Assembly (NCBI GenBank): GCA_025356665.1
Contig: JANXRV010000129.1
Location: forward strand, 1-64,000
Length of the DNA: 64,000 nt
Origin: CAITSH01 sp025356665
Lineage (GTDB): Bacteria > Pseudomonadota > Gammaproteobacteria > Burkholderiales > SG8-39
Reading direction: 5' to 3'
Part shown: piece by piece, positions 9,285 to 16,874 of the stretch
Layout: each line of letters opens with the position of its first letter
How positions within the stretch are numbered: position 1 is the stretch's first letter
The notes under the pieces: model-generated
Database searches by the model: none
Told to the model about the DNA's origin: nothing
The model's input: the letters and a program-made list of their open reading frames with translations, nothing else
Made by a program: the position numbers and the translations under genes

Positions 9285-9836
9285 ATGTCCGACAACAAAG
9301 ATGCATTTCAATGGCGCCTCAAGGGCAAATGCCACAAGTTCGGTCACGATATGGGCCATGACGGCCCGGTGATGAACTTCAAATACGTCATCGACCGCGT
9401 CACCGACCCGGAGATCCTGATACCGCACGTGTTCGAAGAGTCCGACCCGGAATTTCGCACCCGCGCCAAGCGCGGCGACATCATCATCGCCGGTCGCAAC
9501 TTCGGCAAGGGCAAGGCGCACGTGCAAGGCTACATCGCCATGCAGGCCATGGGCATAGGCATGCTGTGCGAATCAATGCCCTTTCTCACCTATCGCGGCG
9601 CCATCAGCGTCGGCCTGATGTTGATGGCCGAGTGTGCCGGCGTGAGCGAAATGGCCGAGAGCGGCGACGACATCGACGTCGATTTCTCCAGCGGCAAGTT
9701 CATCAACCTGACGCGCGACATCAAACATGATTTTTCGCCCATTCCGGAGGGCCTGCGCGACACCGTCCGCCTGGGCGGCACCAAGGGTGTGCTGCAACAC
9801 TGGTGGGAAACCGAGGGCAAGAAGGCGGCGGCGTAG
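9285..9836 (+). CDS. aconitase/3-isopropylmalate dehydratase family small subunit
   Basis: A 183-residue LeuD-like swivel-domain subunit, partner of the preceding large subunit. Family features are the HVFEESDPEF region, the DIIIAGRNFGKGKAHVQG active-site loop that resembles GxNFGCGSSRE of LeuD, and AISVGL. In this loop the usual Cys-Gly-Ser-Ser is replaced by Gly-Lys-Ala-His, as in some non-leucine relatives. ATG 9285 is preferred over an in-frame start at 9270 because GGAG (9275-9278) lies six bases upstream. It ends the aldolase-dehydratase operon. Confidence 0.9.
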   Translation: MSDNKDAFQWRLKGKCHKFGHDMGHDGPVMNFKYVIDRVTDPEILIPHVFEESDPEFRTRAKRGDIIIAGRNFGKGKAHVQGYIAMQAMGIGMLCESMPFLTYRGAISVGLMLMAECAGVSEMAESGDDIDVDFSSGKFINLTRDIKHDFSPIPEGLRDTVRLGGTKGVLQHWWETEGKKAAA

Positions 9837-9882
9837 GACTGAATTGCATTTGATACGTAACAACGCATCATCGCATCATCGC

Positions 9883-10223
9883 GTCATTGCGAGGAGGCGA
9901 AGCCGACGCGGCAATCTTGTGGCATTGCGGTGTACGTCACGAGAGCGACGAGATTGCTTCGCTGCGCTCGCAATGACGGGAAACGCTGCACTCGCTATAT
10001 TAGTCGTCATCGCGAGGAGGCGAAGCCGACGCGGCAATCTTGTGGTGCTGCGACGGTAGTTACAAGAGCGATGAGATTGCTTCGCTGCGCTCGTAATGAC
10101 GGAAAACGCTGCGCTCGCTATATGAGTCGTCATTGCGAGGAGGCGAAGCCGACGTGGCAATCTTGTGGTGCTGCGACGGTAGTTACAAGAGCGATGAGAT
10201 TGCTTCGCTGCGCTCGCAATGAC
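9883..10223. repeat. three-copy tandem array of a 95-bp palindromic MITE-like element
   Basis: Copies at 9883-9977, 10006-10100 and 10129-10223 begin GTCATYGCGAGGAGG and end CTCGYAATGAC, with inverted ends. They are spaced by similar 28-bp linkers containing CGCTATAT, giving an exact 123-bp period. The same family occurs once at 3010-3099. Short frames within the array, such as 9876-10262 on the minus strand, are repeat artefacts. The array fills the gap between the dehydratase and the next solute-binding protein. Confidence 0.9.
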
Positions 10224-10291
10224 AGGGACTGGGACATAAATGCGCAATACCGGTGCGAGCAATTACCTCATATGAACCAGGGAGAAGAACG

Positions 10292-11272
10292 ATGAAAAGG
10301 CTTTCAAATTGGTCGATGTTGCTTTTTGCACTGCTTTGCACCGTGATATTTTCGGCCGCCCAGGCCCAGGACTTCCCAACCAAGCCGGTGCGGCTCATCG
10401 TCGCGCAGGCCGCCGGCTCCAGCGCCGACATCCTGATGCGCATGGTCGCGCAGCGCCTGTCCGAGTCGTGGGGCCAGCAGGTCATCGTTGACAACCGTCC
10501 GGGCGCAAACGGCATCATCGGCATGGACGCGCTGGCCAAGGCGCGCCCCGACGGCTACACCATCGCCATGGCCGCGCCCAGCCCGATGACCGTGAACCAG
10601 TTCATCTACAAAGACCTGCCCTACAAGCCGCTGGAAGATTTCGCGCCGGTGACGCAGACCACCGGCATCACCTTCGTGCTGGTGGCCAACCCCAATCTGC
10701 CGGTAAAAACCGTCGCCGAGCTGGTCGCGCTGGCCAAGAAAAAACCCGACAGCCTCAACTACAGCTCGCCCGGCGTGGGCAACCTCAGCCACCTTGGCGC
10801 GGAACTGCTCTCGAGCGAGGCCGGCATCAAGATGCGCCACATCCCCAACAAGGGCGATACGCCGGCGCTGCTCGATGTCATCGCCGGCAACACCGACTTC
10901 ACCATCATCACGCTGCCGGCGGCCCTGCCGCACATACGCTCGGGCAAGCTGCGCCTTGTGGCGGTGTGCGGTCGCGCGCGCAGCGCGGTCTTCCCCGACA
11001 CGCCGACCATCGCCGAGTCGGGCTATGGCGGCGTGGTGATCGAGGGCTGGTCGGGCATCATCGCGCCGGTGGGCACGCCCCCCGAGGTGGTGGCGCGCCT
11101 GCAGCGCGACATCAACAAACTGTTTCTCGCCCCCGAGTTCAAAGAAACGGTGGTCAAGCAGGGTGCCGATATCACCGGCACCTCGCCCGAGGCCTTCGCC
11201 GCGTTTCTGCGCACCGAGGCCGACAAGTGGTCGCGCGTCATCAAGACCTCGGGCATACAGCTCAACCAGTAG
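10292..11272 (+). CDS. Bug/TctC-family periplasmic solute-binding protein
   Basis: A 326-residue exported binding protein. The signal peptide MKRLSNW... ends SAAQAQ, and the mature protein opens DFPTKPVRLIVAQAAGSSAD, a Bug start in which the usual Pro-Phe is replaced by Ala-Gln. NRPGANGIIG and DGYTIAMA follow. ATG 10292 has GGGAGAAG about five bases upstream; in-frame ATG 10253 would add residues derived from the repeat array. It may supply substrate for the preceding aldolase-dehydratase operon, but the repeat array separates them. Ligand unknown. Confidence 0.92.
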   Translation: MKRLSNWSMLLFALLCTVIFSAAQAQDFPTKPVRLIVAQAAGSSADILMRMVAQRLSESWGQQVIVDNRPGANGIIGMDALAKARPDGYTIAMAAPSPMTVNQFIYKDLPYKPLEDFAPVTQTTGITFVLVANPNLPVKTVAELVALAKKKPDSLNYSSPGVGNLSHLGAELLSSEAGIKMRHIPNKGDTPALLDVIAGNTDFTIITLPAALPHIRSGKLRLVAVCGRARSAVFPDTPTIAESGYGGVVIEGWSGIIAPVGTPPEVVARLQRDINKLFLAPEFKETVVKQGADITGTSPEAFAAFLRTEADKWSRVIKTSGIQLNQ

Positions 11273-11323
11273 CACCGGCTACCCGCACGATCAGGCACAC
11301 CGCGGGGGCCCACCCCGCCCCGA

Positions 11324-11707
11324 TCAGACCTTGACGAACAGGGTCACCAGCGGGTGCGCACCGACCTGGCGGCTCCAGTGGCCGTGCACCTTGGCGTCAA
11401 ACACGGCGCCCTCGGGCAGCGTGTCGGCCGAGTAAAAATGTTCGCCCGGCTTGAAGCTGCGCGTGCTGCCGTCCTGCAGGCCGATCTCCATCTCGCCAGC
11501 GAGCACAAACAACCATTGCGGCTTGGCGCTGCAATGAAACTGGCTGCGAAAACCAACCGGGCTCTGGCGCATCTGGCAGCCGCTCGCCGGCAACACCGCC
11601 GACAGGGCCGACTGCGGCGTGCCCTCGGTGAGTGCAATCAGTTCGTCGCGAAATTTTGCGCGACCGTCGCTGTCGGTGTAAAGAATGACTTTGGTAAATG
11701 TGTTCAT
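11324..11707 (-). CDS. small cupin-domain protein
   Basis: A 127-residue single-domain cupin. The beta-barrel signature is seen in FHCSAKPQWLFVLAGEMEIGLQDG and in FKPGEHFYSADTLPEGAVF. Only part of the usual metal-binding His/Glu set is present, so metal dependence is uncertain. GGGAAG precedes ATG 11707. It is convergent with the upstream solute-binding protein gene and has no clear operon partner. Such cupins may be sugar or organic-acid isomerases or simply small-molecule binders; I do not assign a function. Confidence 0.8.
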   Translation of the reverse strand: MNTFTKVILYTDSDGRAKFRDELIALTEGTPQSALSAVLPASGCQMRQSPVGFRSQFHCSAKPQWLFVLAGEMEIGLQDGSTRSFKPGEHFYSADTLPEGAVFDAKVHGHWSRQVGAHPLVTLFVKV

Positions 11708-11903
11708 GATGCTTCCCGAAAGGTGCTGAGCGGCCGTATGCCCCCCGCAGCAGGCACGAGAATAGCAACAAACACGCCATTGCCGTCGCCACCGCCCGCG
11801 GTGGCTTGGCCTGGTGGTACGCGCCGGGATTATCGAGCGCGTTGAGCAGGGGTGACGCTCACGGCGCCACAGGAGGCACGGGCCCGATTGAATCGCAAAA
11901 CCG

Positions 11904-12422
11904 TTAAGGCGTGCCGCGCCGTTTAGAGCGGGGCGGCGGCGGGCTTGTGTCGCCGCCAGCCGCGGCTATCACCAGTCGCTCCGCTTGCCCGAGCGCGGCC
12001 AGCGCAGCCCTGACGCTGGCACCGGGGCCTTCGGCGCGAATGATGTCCAGCGCACTGTTAACAAAACCGACGACCCATTTGCGCTGGTCAATGACATCCT
12101 GAGCCGCAATGGACACATCGCCCTTGTAATCGTCCGCGTGCCGTAGCGACATCAACATGCTGAGATTTTTGGTGGTGTCTTTTGGCAGGGCGCCGGCCCT
12201 GAAAAAATGCAATGACAACATCGATTGCGCGCCTTCGTGCGATTCAGTCTTGAGGCCCTTTGACCACAGTAGCGCGCAGGTCGCATCGTAAGCGGCGTAG
12301 CACAGGTTTGTGACCGCTTTTCTCCAAAGTTGTGCCCCGGCATTGGCCGCAAACGAGCGCAACTCCTCGTCAAGCAGGATCAGGTTGTTGGCTACCTCGT
12401 GTTTTAGCGTGGCTTTGTCCAT
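11904..12422 (-). CDS. HEPN-domain protein (UPF0332-like), probable toxin
   Basis: A 172-residue helical protein of the HEPN class. The central segment HFFRAGALPKDTTKNLSML, then SLRHADDYKGD, matches the Arg-x-x-x-Asp-Tyr pattern of UPF0332/HEPN proteins, which pair with minimal nucleotidyltransferases. The start ATG (12422) lies 19 bases inside the upstream nucleotidyltransferase gene, so the two are translationally coupled. In known HEPN/MNT modules the HEPN partner is an RNase-type toxin and the nucleotidyltransferase neutralises it, sometimes by AMPylation of the HEPN protein. The strict Rx4-6H motif is not obvious here, so activity is inferred. The C-terminus is Pro/Arg-rich. Confidence 0.8.
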   Translation of the reverse strand: MDKATLKHEVANNLILLDEELRSFAANAGAQLWRKAVTNLCYAAYDATCALLWSKGLKTESHEGAQSMLSLHFFRAGALPKDTTKNLSMLMSLRHADDYKGDVSIAAQDVIDQRKWVVGFVNSALDIIRAEGPGASVRAALAALGQAERLVIAAAGGDTSPPPPRSKRRGTP

Positions 12423-12904
12423 ACGGTATCCATATCATTGCGAATCGCTTTAAAAAAAGCCCTTTTCCGGTCTGCCGAAAATAGCGCGACCGGCCGCAAG
12501 CGGATGCCAATACCGTTTTCCTGATAAGGCTCAACCGCCCACGCAGACATGGCGGCAAGGCAAGCATCGATCTTTGCCGATTTTTCACCGCTGATGAGCA
12601 CGGCGAGATCAAGGTCCGAATCGATATGCGCGCCGCCTTTTGCCCGACTGCCGAAAACCGCAACGCGTTCGGGCAGCGCGGGCAGCTTTCTCAGGCCGGC
12701 ACAAAAGCGCCGGATGACGTCTTTTTCTGCCGGGGTCAACAGCGATTCGCGGCGAAAACGGGCGGCCGCGACAACGGGGTCTTGTATCGTCACCGACTTT
12801 ACCGCCATGCCGCGCTCGCGCAGCCTGCGCCGATAGGCGCGCATGCGCTCGGCCGCGCTTAGCGCCGAACCGGTCGGAGGGCGACCGCGTTTTCTTTTCT
12901 CCAT
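12404..12904 (-). CDS. minimal nucleotidyltransferase antitoxin with basic N-terminal extension
   Basis: A 166-residue protein. Residues from about 80 onward form a MNT fold with VAVFGSRAKGGAHIDSDLDL, giving the GSxxxG and Asp-x-Asp metal motif. The first about 45 residues are strongly basic, with KRKRGRPPTG (AT-hook-like) followed by SAAERMRAYRRRLRERG, and look like a DNA-binding part not needed for a simple MNT. It overlaps the HEPN gene by 19 bp, making a type VII-like toxin-antitoxin pair. Its start codon sits at the edge of a perfect 34-bp palindrome, suggesting autorepression. No ribosome-binding site precedes the ATG, so the transcript may be leaderless. Confidence 0.85.
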   Translation of the reverse strand: MEKRKRGRPPTGSALSAAERMRAYRRRLRERGMAVKSVTIQDPVVAAARFRRESLLTPAEKDVIRRFCAGLRKLPALPERVAVFGSRAKGGAHIDSDLDLAVLISGEKSAKIDACLAAMSAWAVEPYQENGIGIRLRPVALFSADRKRAFFKAIRNDMDTVWTKPR

Positions 12905-12936
12905 TTAATTAATGTAACGCGTTACATTAATTAAAT
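12903..12936. promoter_or_regulatory. perfect 34-bp palindrome at the toxin-antitoxin start, probable operator
   Basis: Both 17-base arms match without an error: ATTTAATTAATGTAACG is followed directly by its reverse complement. The core is TGTAACGCGTTACA. It overlaps the first two bases of the nucleotidyltransferase start codon (12902-12904) and extends upstream, so a protein bound here would block transcription or initiation. The basic N-terminus of that gene product is the natural candidate ligand. The palindrome could also fold as an mRNA hairpin. Confidence 0.7.
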
Positions 12937-13092
12937 CGAGTGCGGCAAGAGCGGCGTGCGCACCTGGGCGCTTAGGCGTAAGGTAACCTAAGCGTTATGG
13001 CGTCGTGGCGTCTGCACTGGATTACATGCCCCCCAGCCCAGCGGTCAGGGCGGAAACTGGATCGATTTTTTCAAACCGATCAGGACCTATTT

Positions 13093-13575
13093 TCAATTTA
13101 CTTTGTCGACAACACTCTGCTGCCTTAATGGACGCAAGATCGGGTCGCAGGCATCCCCCTTGTAGGTTTCTATTCTTGCCGCCCCCGACATCGGATTGAA
13201 AACGTAAAAACAAGTTACTTCACTCGCCTTCACGTCAATGACTGAAGTAGCCTCACCTCCACCAGCCACACGTTTGTTCCCATAGACAGCATACGCTCCA
13301 GGAACGGCTCTAATCAAAGAATAGGTACCTTTGGGTTGAGTGAATGCAGTGTTACTCACCTTCCAATCAGTATCCCCTGAGCCCAAGTACGAAACTGTTT
13401 CCGTACCAACAGCAATTAAGTAGCTTCCACCATCTTTGGGGACAAGTTGTTTTCCGGCATTTGCCGACCGCGCCTCTTCCATCCTCGTTCCTGTGGCCTG
13501 CAGGCTTACCAAACTGCATCCAGAAAGGCAGAAAATCCCCGCTAAAGTTACAAGCAATTTTAAAGGCGGCCACAT
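13093..13575 (-). CDS. small lipoprotein of unknown function
   Basis: A 160-residue protein with a lipoprotein signal: a hydrophobic stretch and lipobox LSGC, with Cys about residue 20. The mature part has short beta-rich segments and the phrase GTYSLIRAVPGAYAVYG, resembling DUF2846-like lipoproteins. AAAAGGAG nine bases before ATG 13575 supports the start. It leads a run of surface-protein genes on the minus strand up to about 15.8 kb. I cannot give a specific function. Confidence 0.75.
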   Translation of the reverse strand: MWPPLKLLVTLAGIFCLSGCSLVSLQATGTRMEEARSANAGKQLVPKDGGSYLIAVGTETVSYLGSGDTDWKVSNTAFTQPKGTYSLIRAVPGAYAVYGNKRVAGGGEATSVIDVKASEVTCFYVFNPMSGAARIETYKGDACDPILRPLRQQSVVDKVN

Positions 13576-13641
13576 CTTATTGCTCCTTTTCCCTCCCCGA
13601 CATTTTCTGTGGAGTCGATAGCAATCAATAAAAATATTTAT

Positions 13642-14478
13642 TTAAAAACTATATGTCGCTTTCATCCCATATTCGTTTGTGTTGTTCGCTGGTTCATAAA
13701 ACGTCGCAGTAAACCTGCGTACACCCACATTAAATGCACCTGTGGCGATATCAGATTGGTTTATGTTCCAATATTTGTAATATGGACCGACCGCCCAAGT
13801 ATCGGTTTTATACATAACGCTGACGTTGACCCCATAACCAGAACTTTGTTTATTTGTGACATCGGGAACTCCTGATACGCCTCCCCGTCCATTTAAGACG
13901 GAAATACCACTAAATTGGGAGCCGTTGATCAGATAGTCATATTCCAAGGTCGAGACCAGCTTCGCCTTACTATCAATTTGAAAGCGATGGATCACGCCGA
14001 TGGGCGCGTAGTTGTATGTACTTTGCCTGTCATAGCCAGTCTGCCCGGTCGACGAGACCATGCCGCCCCAATTCATTTGCAAATATCGATATCCATATCC
14101 AACGTAGGGAGAGAGAACATAGTTGTCGAATGCAAAATCCTTCCCGACCGCTAGTTTGGCGTTCACGTAATACGTTGGCACCCCACTCATCGTTCCGGTG
14201 CCTACGTAGTCTTGCGCACCTCTGTTGTAGTCAACGCCCTCTATAAAAAACCAGTCGTCGTTAATACGACGCGTACCGAGGTATTCGACCCCCCAGTTCG
14301 TCGCCTTAAAAGACACACCTAAACTTGGCTCTTTATATTCGTATTGGGAAATCGTGACTCCAATTTCGTTTGCATTTTTTGTTTTTAGCGCGTCGGTCGT
14401 TGATTGTGCGCTTGCGAGCCCTGCGCCAATGCAGGCTATGGCGGCGCTAACGACCATGACGAATTTTTTATTTTTCAA
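13642..14478 (-). CDS. outer-membrane beta-barrel protein
   Basis: A 278-residue exported protein with a signal peptide ending GLASAQ. The mature sequence alternates hydrophobic and polar residues, is rich in Tyr, Gly and Asn, and ends in the aromatic residue Phe (MKATYSF), all typical of outer-membrane barrels. TTG 14478 is the start, with GGAG about eight bases upstream. Codon use is clearly less GC-rich than the catabolic genes. A 50-bp element just upstream (14511-14560) is shared with the lipoprotein gene starting at 15812. Whether it is a pore or an adhesion barrel cannot be said. Confidence 0.82.
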   Translation of the reverse strand: MKNKKFVMVVSAAIACIGAGLASAQSTTDALKTKNANEIGVTISQYEYKEPSLGVSFKATNWGVEYLGTRRINDDWFFIEGVDYNRGAQDYVGTGTMSGVPTYYVNAKLAVGKDFAFDNYVLSPYVGYGYRYLQMNWGGMVSSTGQTGYDRQSTYNYAPIGVIHRFQIDSKAKLVSTLEYDYLINGSQFSGISVLNGRGGVSGVPDVTNKQSSGYGVNVSVMYKTDTWAVGPYYKYWNINQSDIATGAFNVGVRRFTATFYEPANNTNEYGMKATYSF

Positions 14479-14510
14479 TCTAGCACTCCAAGGTTGAGAA
14501 AAGTTTCCTT

Positions 14511-14560
14511 AGGGTGTCATCACCCATGCACATCAACAATGATCTTCGCCACAACAAAGT
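14511..14560. promoter_or_regulatory. 50-bp shared upstream element, copy 1
   Basis: This block, AGGGTGTCATC...ATGCACATCAACAAT...CAACAAAGT, matches 15905-15954 at 43 of 50 positions. It lies 33 bp upstream of the barrel-protein start on its coding (minus) strand. Conservation of both ends and of the middle 15 bases suggests a shared promoter, operator or 5' leader. No known riboswitch is recognised. Confidence 0.6.
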
Positions 14561-14630
14561 ATTCACAACAAAGTTGTTGCAGTTATCGAAATAAAAATGA
14601 CTGGGCGTGCCCGGCCTTCCCGCATTCATG

Positions 14631-15113
14631 TCAAGGCGTAGCTAAAATCACTTTTTGTCGCTCCACATAAACTTCCCGGGATATAAGGCTCGCGTCGAAT
14701 AGTTTTTTCAGATCCACAAGCCGCATTTCCTGGCTCTGTGAAGCTGGCTCTGCCGCCCGAACAACATCCGCAGGTTGGGCAGGACTCGGAATCGAGCAGT
14801 TCTTCTGGTTCATGAGATTCGACAACCCCACTTTCCGCGTATCTGCGGCGGCGATTGCCTCATTCGCGTTGGCGGCCGTGCCCAGAATGGCAGGCCAAAA
14901 GAAGATCGCCCGAACCACGTTGCCGCCGGTAACGCTTTTCTCCGCGTCTGCCGCCGTACGCAACCGCTCTGCATCCGCGTATTCATTCTGCAATTGCGCA
15001 CAACTCAAGCCGTTATCCCCGGGCTTAACGGTCTGGACCACTGTCGGTGTTGCGCACGCGGCCAATGCCCCAACGCTAAGAGCACCAAGCAAGTACTGAG
15101 TTCTTAAATTCAT
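14631..15113 (-). CDS. lipoprotein with SHOCT-like C-terminal motif
   Basis: A 160-residue protein with lipobox LAAC (Cys about residue 20). The middle carries a short hydrophobic stretch around VVRAIFFWPAILG. The C-terminus RLVDLKKLFDASLISREVYV, then ERQKVIL, matches the SHOCT-like helix pair and resembles the C-terminus of the next lipoprotein upstream. GGGGATTGGG precedes ATG 15113. SHOCT motifs are small oligomerisation or interaction modules; the actual role here is unknown. Confidence 0.78.
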   Translation of the reverse strand: MNLRTQYLLGALSVGALAACATPTVVQTVKPGDNGLSCAQLQNEYADAERLRTAADAEKSVTGGNVVRAIFFWPAILGTAANANEAIAAADTRKVGLSNLMNQKNCSIPSPAQPADVVRAAEPASQSQEMRLVDLKKLFDASLISREVYVERQKVILATP

Positions 15114-15194
15114 CCCAATCCCCTATCAATACAAATCATAAAAAACGTGGCCTCATCAATAATGGTCCACATGCAATCACCTCCCCCGCGCGAC

Positions 15195-15812
15195 CTAAGG
15201 TTTCCCCTCTAGAATTGCTCTCTGCCGGTCGATATAAACATCCTGATTAATCAAGCCAGATTCATTCAATGTTTTCAAATCCCTCAAGCGTTGATCAATA
15301 GATATGTCACTCGGCCGTGTCGGTGCAAGTGAACCCACTGAAGAACCCATTGGAACAATTCGTTCACTCCCGGCAGCCGTAGCAATTAACTTAGACTCCA
15401 TCACCCCAACACGCCCCACATCCTCAGTCACCTGTTGAAGCATGCTTCCTGCATAGAAAATTCCCATTTTTACCTCCTGCCAGACAAAATAGTTCTTGCC
15501 ATAAACCACAGACAGCGGCAGCTTGGATACGCCCTCAGCCTGGGACTCGATGACATACGAGCCGGGCGGAACATTGATTAAAAAATAGCTCTTCGCCGCT
15601 GTCTGGCCCAACATCAAGCCGTTCACCGTAACCGCCATAGAAATAGCGGCACCAAAAGTTTCATTGCGGTAGATATAGATAGAGGCGCTGCTTGCGGCGG
15701 GAACAAATTCTTTCGCTTTGGCATCCAGCTCAAGATCCGCCATTGGCACAGACGCACATCCGGAAACAAATATTACAAGCGCGAGAGATAGGACTGCGAT
15801 AACTGGTTTCAA
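15195..15812 (-). CDS. DUF2846-like lipoprotein with SHOCT-like C-terminal motif
   Basis: A 205-residue lipoprotein. TTG 15812 is chosen because GGGAGGG (15818-15824) is ideally placed and the protein then begins directly with a lipoprotein signal (KPVIAVLSLALVIFVSGC); the longer in-frame ATG at 15914 adds 34 residues unlike a signal. The body contains SIYIYRNETFGAAISMAVTV and VPPGSYVIESQAEG, the DUF2846 pattern. The tail RLRDLKTLNESGLINQDVYI matches the neighbouring lipoprotein. The function of the family is unknown; it is probably envelope-associated. Confidence 0.8.
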   Translation of the reverse strand: MKPVIAVLSLALVIFVSGCASVPMADLELDAKAKEFVPAASSASIYIYRNETFGAAISMAVTVNGLMLGQTAAKSYFLINVPPGSYVIESQAEGVSKLPLSVVYGKNYFVWQEVKMGIFYAGSMLQQVTEDVGRVGVMESKLIATAAGSERIVPMGSSVGSLAPTRPSDISIDQRLRDLKTLNESGLINQDVYIDRQRAILEGKP

Positions 15813-15904
15813 GTAAGCCCTCCCAAAGAAGAAAGCATCCGACCATGAGACGAATCTGTTTGGCCAACATCCGGACAGCACTGCATTCTGGATAGATTTT
15901 GTTG

Positions 15905-15954
15905 AGGGTGTCATCTCGCATGCACATCAACAATCGTTTCCGCCCCAACAAAGT
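15905..15954. promoter_or_regulatory. 50-bp shared upstream element, copy 2
   Basis: Second copy of the block at 14511-14560, with seven differences in 50 positions. It lies 92 bp upstream of TTG 15812 of the DUF2846-like lipoprotein. The two copies share orientation relative to their genes, which supports a common regulatory role. Confidence 0.6.
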
Positions 15955-16178
15955 TTGGGCACTTGTCGAAGCCAAAACGTTCTTGGTAGTTAGGCCGCTC
16001 ACCATCGGATTGACGCCATTCCGCGAACTACAAACAACGTGTGCCGGTAGCGGGTACCAGACCTTAGTCGCGGTTATTTCCGCCTCAAACCCTGTAGACT
16101 AAAAAATCATAAAAAGAATGGTGCCCTTCATAACGGCGTTCTGGCGGCAACACCCCCACTATGTTTGGGCATGTGCAA

Positions 16179-16193
16179 TGGGTACCGTACCCA
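16179..16193. promoter_or_regulatory. 15-bp dyad upstream of the winged-helix gene
   Basis: TGGGTACCGTACCCA has perfect 7-bp arms around one central base, 107 bp before the winged-helix gene at 16300. It is a plausible operator for that protein, but with no second copy this is only a suggestion. Confidence 0.4.
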
Positions 16194-16261
16194 ATAAGGG
16201 GTATGCTGATCGCATATGTGGCAGCTGCCGTCCTCTGAATCATCACGGAGTGGAAAGCAAT

Positions 16262-16306
16262 ATGAACGCCAGCCCCCCCCCCCCCAACACAAGGCCTAAG
16301 TGCTAA
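16262..16306 (+). CDS. possible 14-codon leader peptide with poly-proline run
   Basis: ATG 16262 follows a CGGAG/GGAAAG purine-rich stretch and reads MNASPPPPNTRPKC before stopping at TAA 16304-16306, overlapping the GTG start of the next gene by 7 bp. A run of 13 cytosines (16273-16285) encodes the prolines. Four consecutive prolines can slow ribosomes without EF-P, and the overlap suggests coupling. It is too short to be sure it is real. Confidence 0.25.
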   Translation: MNASPPPPNTRPKC

Positions 16307-16638
16307 GCGCTTTCACTCTCGGGCTTTTAAACCAGCGCGCATGGATGCGTGCAAATTTTCCTGCGGCGCGCAGCCTGCTCGCAATCGACATACTCATTCA
16401 CACGGCCGACAGCACCCTTCGCAAGCGCCCCACGTCGATGAAAGATTTGCTGGGCGCGATTCCGTTTAGCGAAGTAGGAATACGAAAACAGGTCTCACGG
16501 CTGGTAAAAGAAGGTTGGCTGCGCATCGACCACTCAAGCACAGATAAACGTATTCGGATTTTGGTGGCGGAAGAAAAACTGCTCGCGGTGCTGCAAAGAT
16601 ACTCGGTACAGTGCGCGCCGATTAAGACCCCGTCTTAA
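16300..16638 (+). CDS. small winged-helix (MarR-like) DNA-binding protein
   Basis: A 112-residue protein. Residues about 45-105 form a winged helix: recognition helix SEVGIRKQVSRLVKEGWL and wing DHSSTDKRIRILVAE, as in MarR-type proteins. The N-terminus is shorter than in full MarR proteins. GTG 16300 is preceded by a TAA in the same frame (16297-16299), so there is no longer upstream version; an internal ATG 16345 is an alternative. Its target is unknown; a perfect dyad at 16179 may be its own operator. It lies between a lipoprotein cluster and a PemK-like toxin gene. Confidence 0.7.
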   Translation: MLSAFTLGLLNQRAWMRANFPAARSLLAIDILIHTADSTLRKRPTSMKDLLGAIPFSEVGIRKQVSRLVKEGWLRIDHSSTDKRIRILVAEEKLLAVLQRYSVQCAPIKTPS

Positions 16639-16874
16639 GCGGGCTGCGTTTTTATACAGGGCCGGTGGCCTGTGCACTTGAACAACGCCCCACATCCACA
16701 TATCGTTTCAGCCCTTGCACGCCGGCGCAGCCATCACGCTGCATTACGCCCCCCTAGGTTAACGCGTTTCGCGCTGCGAGCGTTTTGTTTGGGAACTATA
16801 TCGTTTAGTCCCGAATTGCCTGCGCAAACCTTTGTAGGCTTGATCTAAAGATAGCTTTCTGATAGCATTAAATA
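16639..16874. other. intergenic stretch without a gene
   Basis: I see no coding sequence here. An imperfect inverted repeat, GGGAACTA and TAGTCCC, lies at about 16790-16811, 64 bp upstream of the antitoxin-like gene, and could be an operator. Confidence 0.4.

Noticed and set aside
9876..10262. 128-residue repeat-rich protein
   Set aside because: It is a translation of the tandem MITE array.
11397..11792. 131-residue minus-strand frame upstream of the cupin
   Set aside because: It overlaps the cupin in another frame; the hydrophobic start is not followed by a plausible protein.
16262..16299. Phase-variable fusion of the poly-C frame with the winged-helix gene
   Set aside because: A TAA at 16297-16299 in the winged-helix frame blocks any fusion whatever the C-run length.
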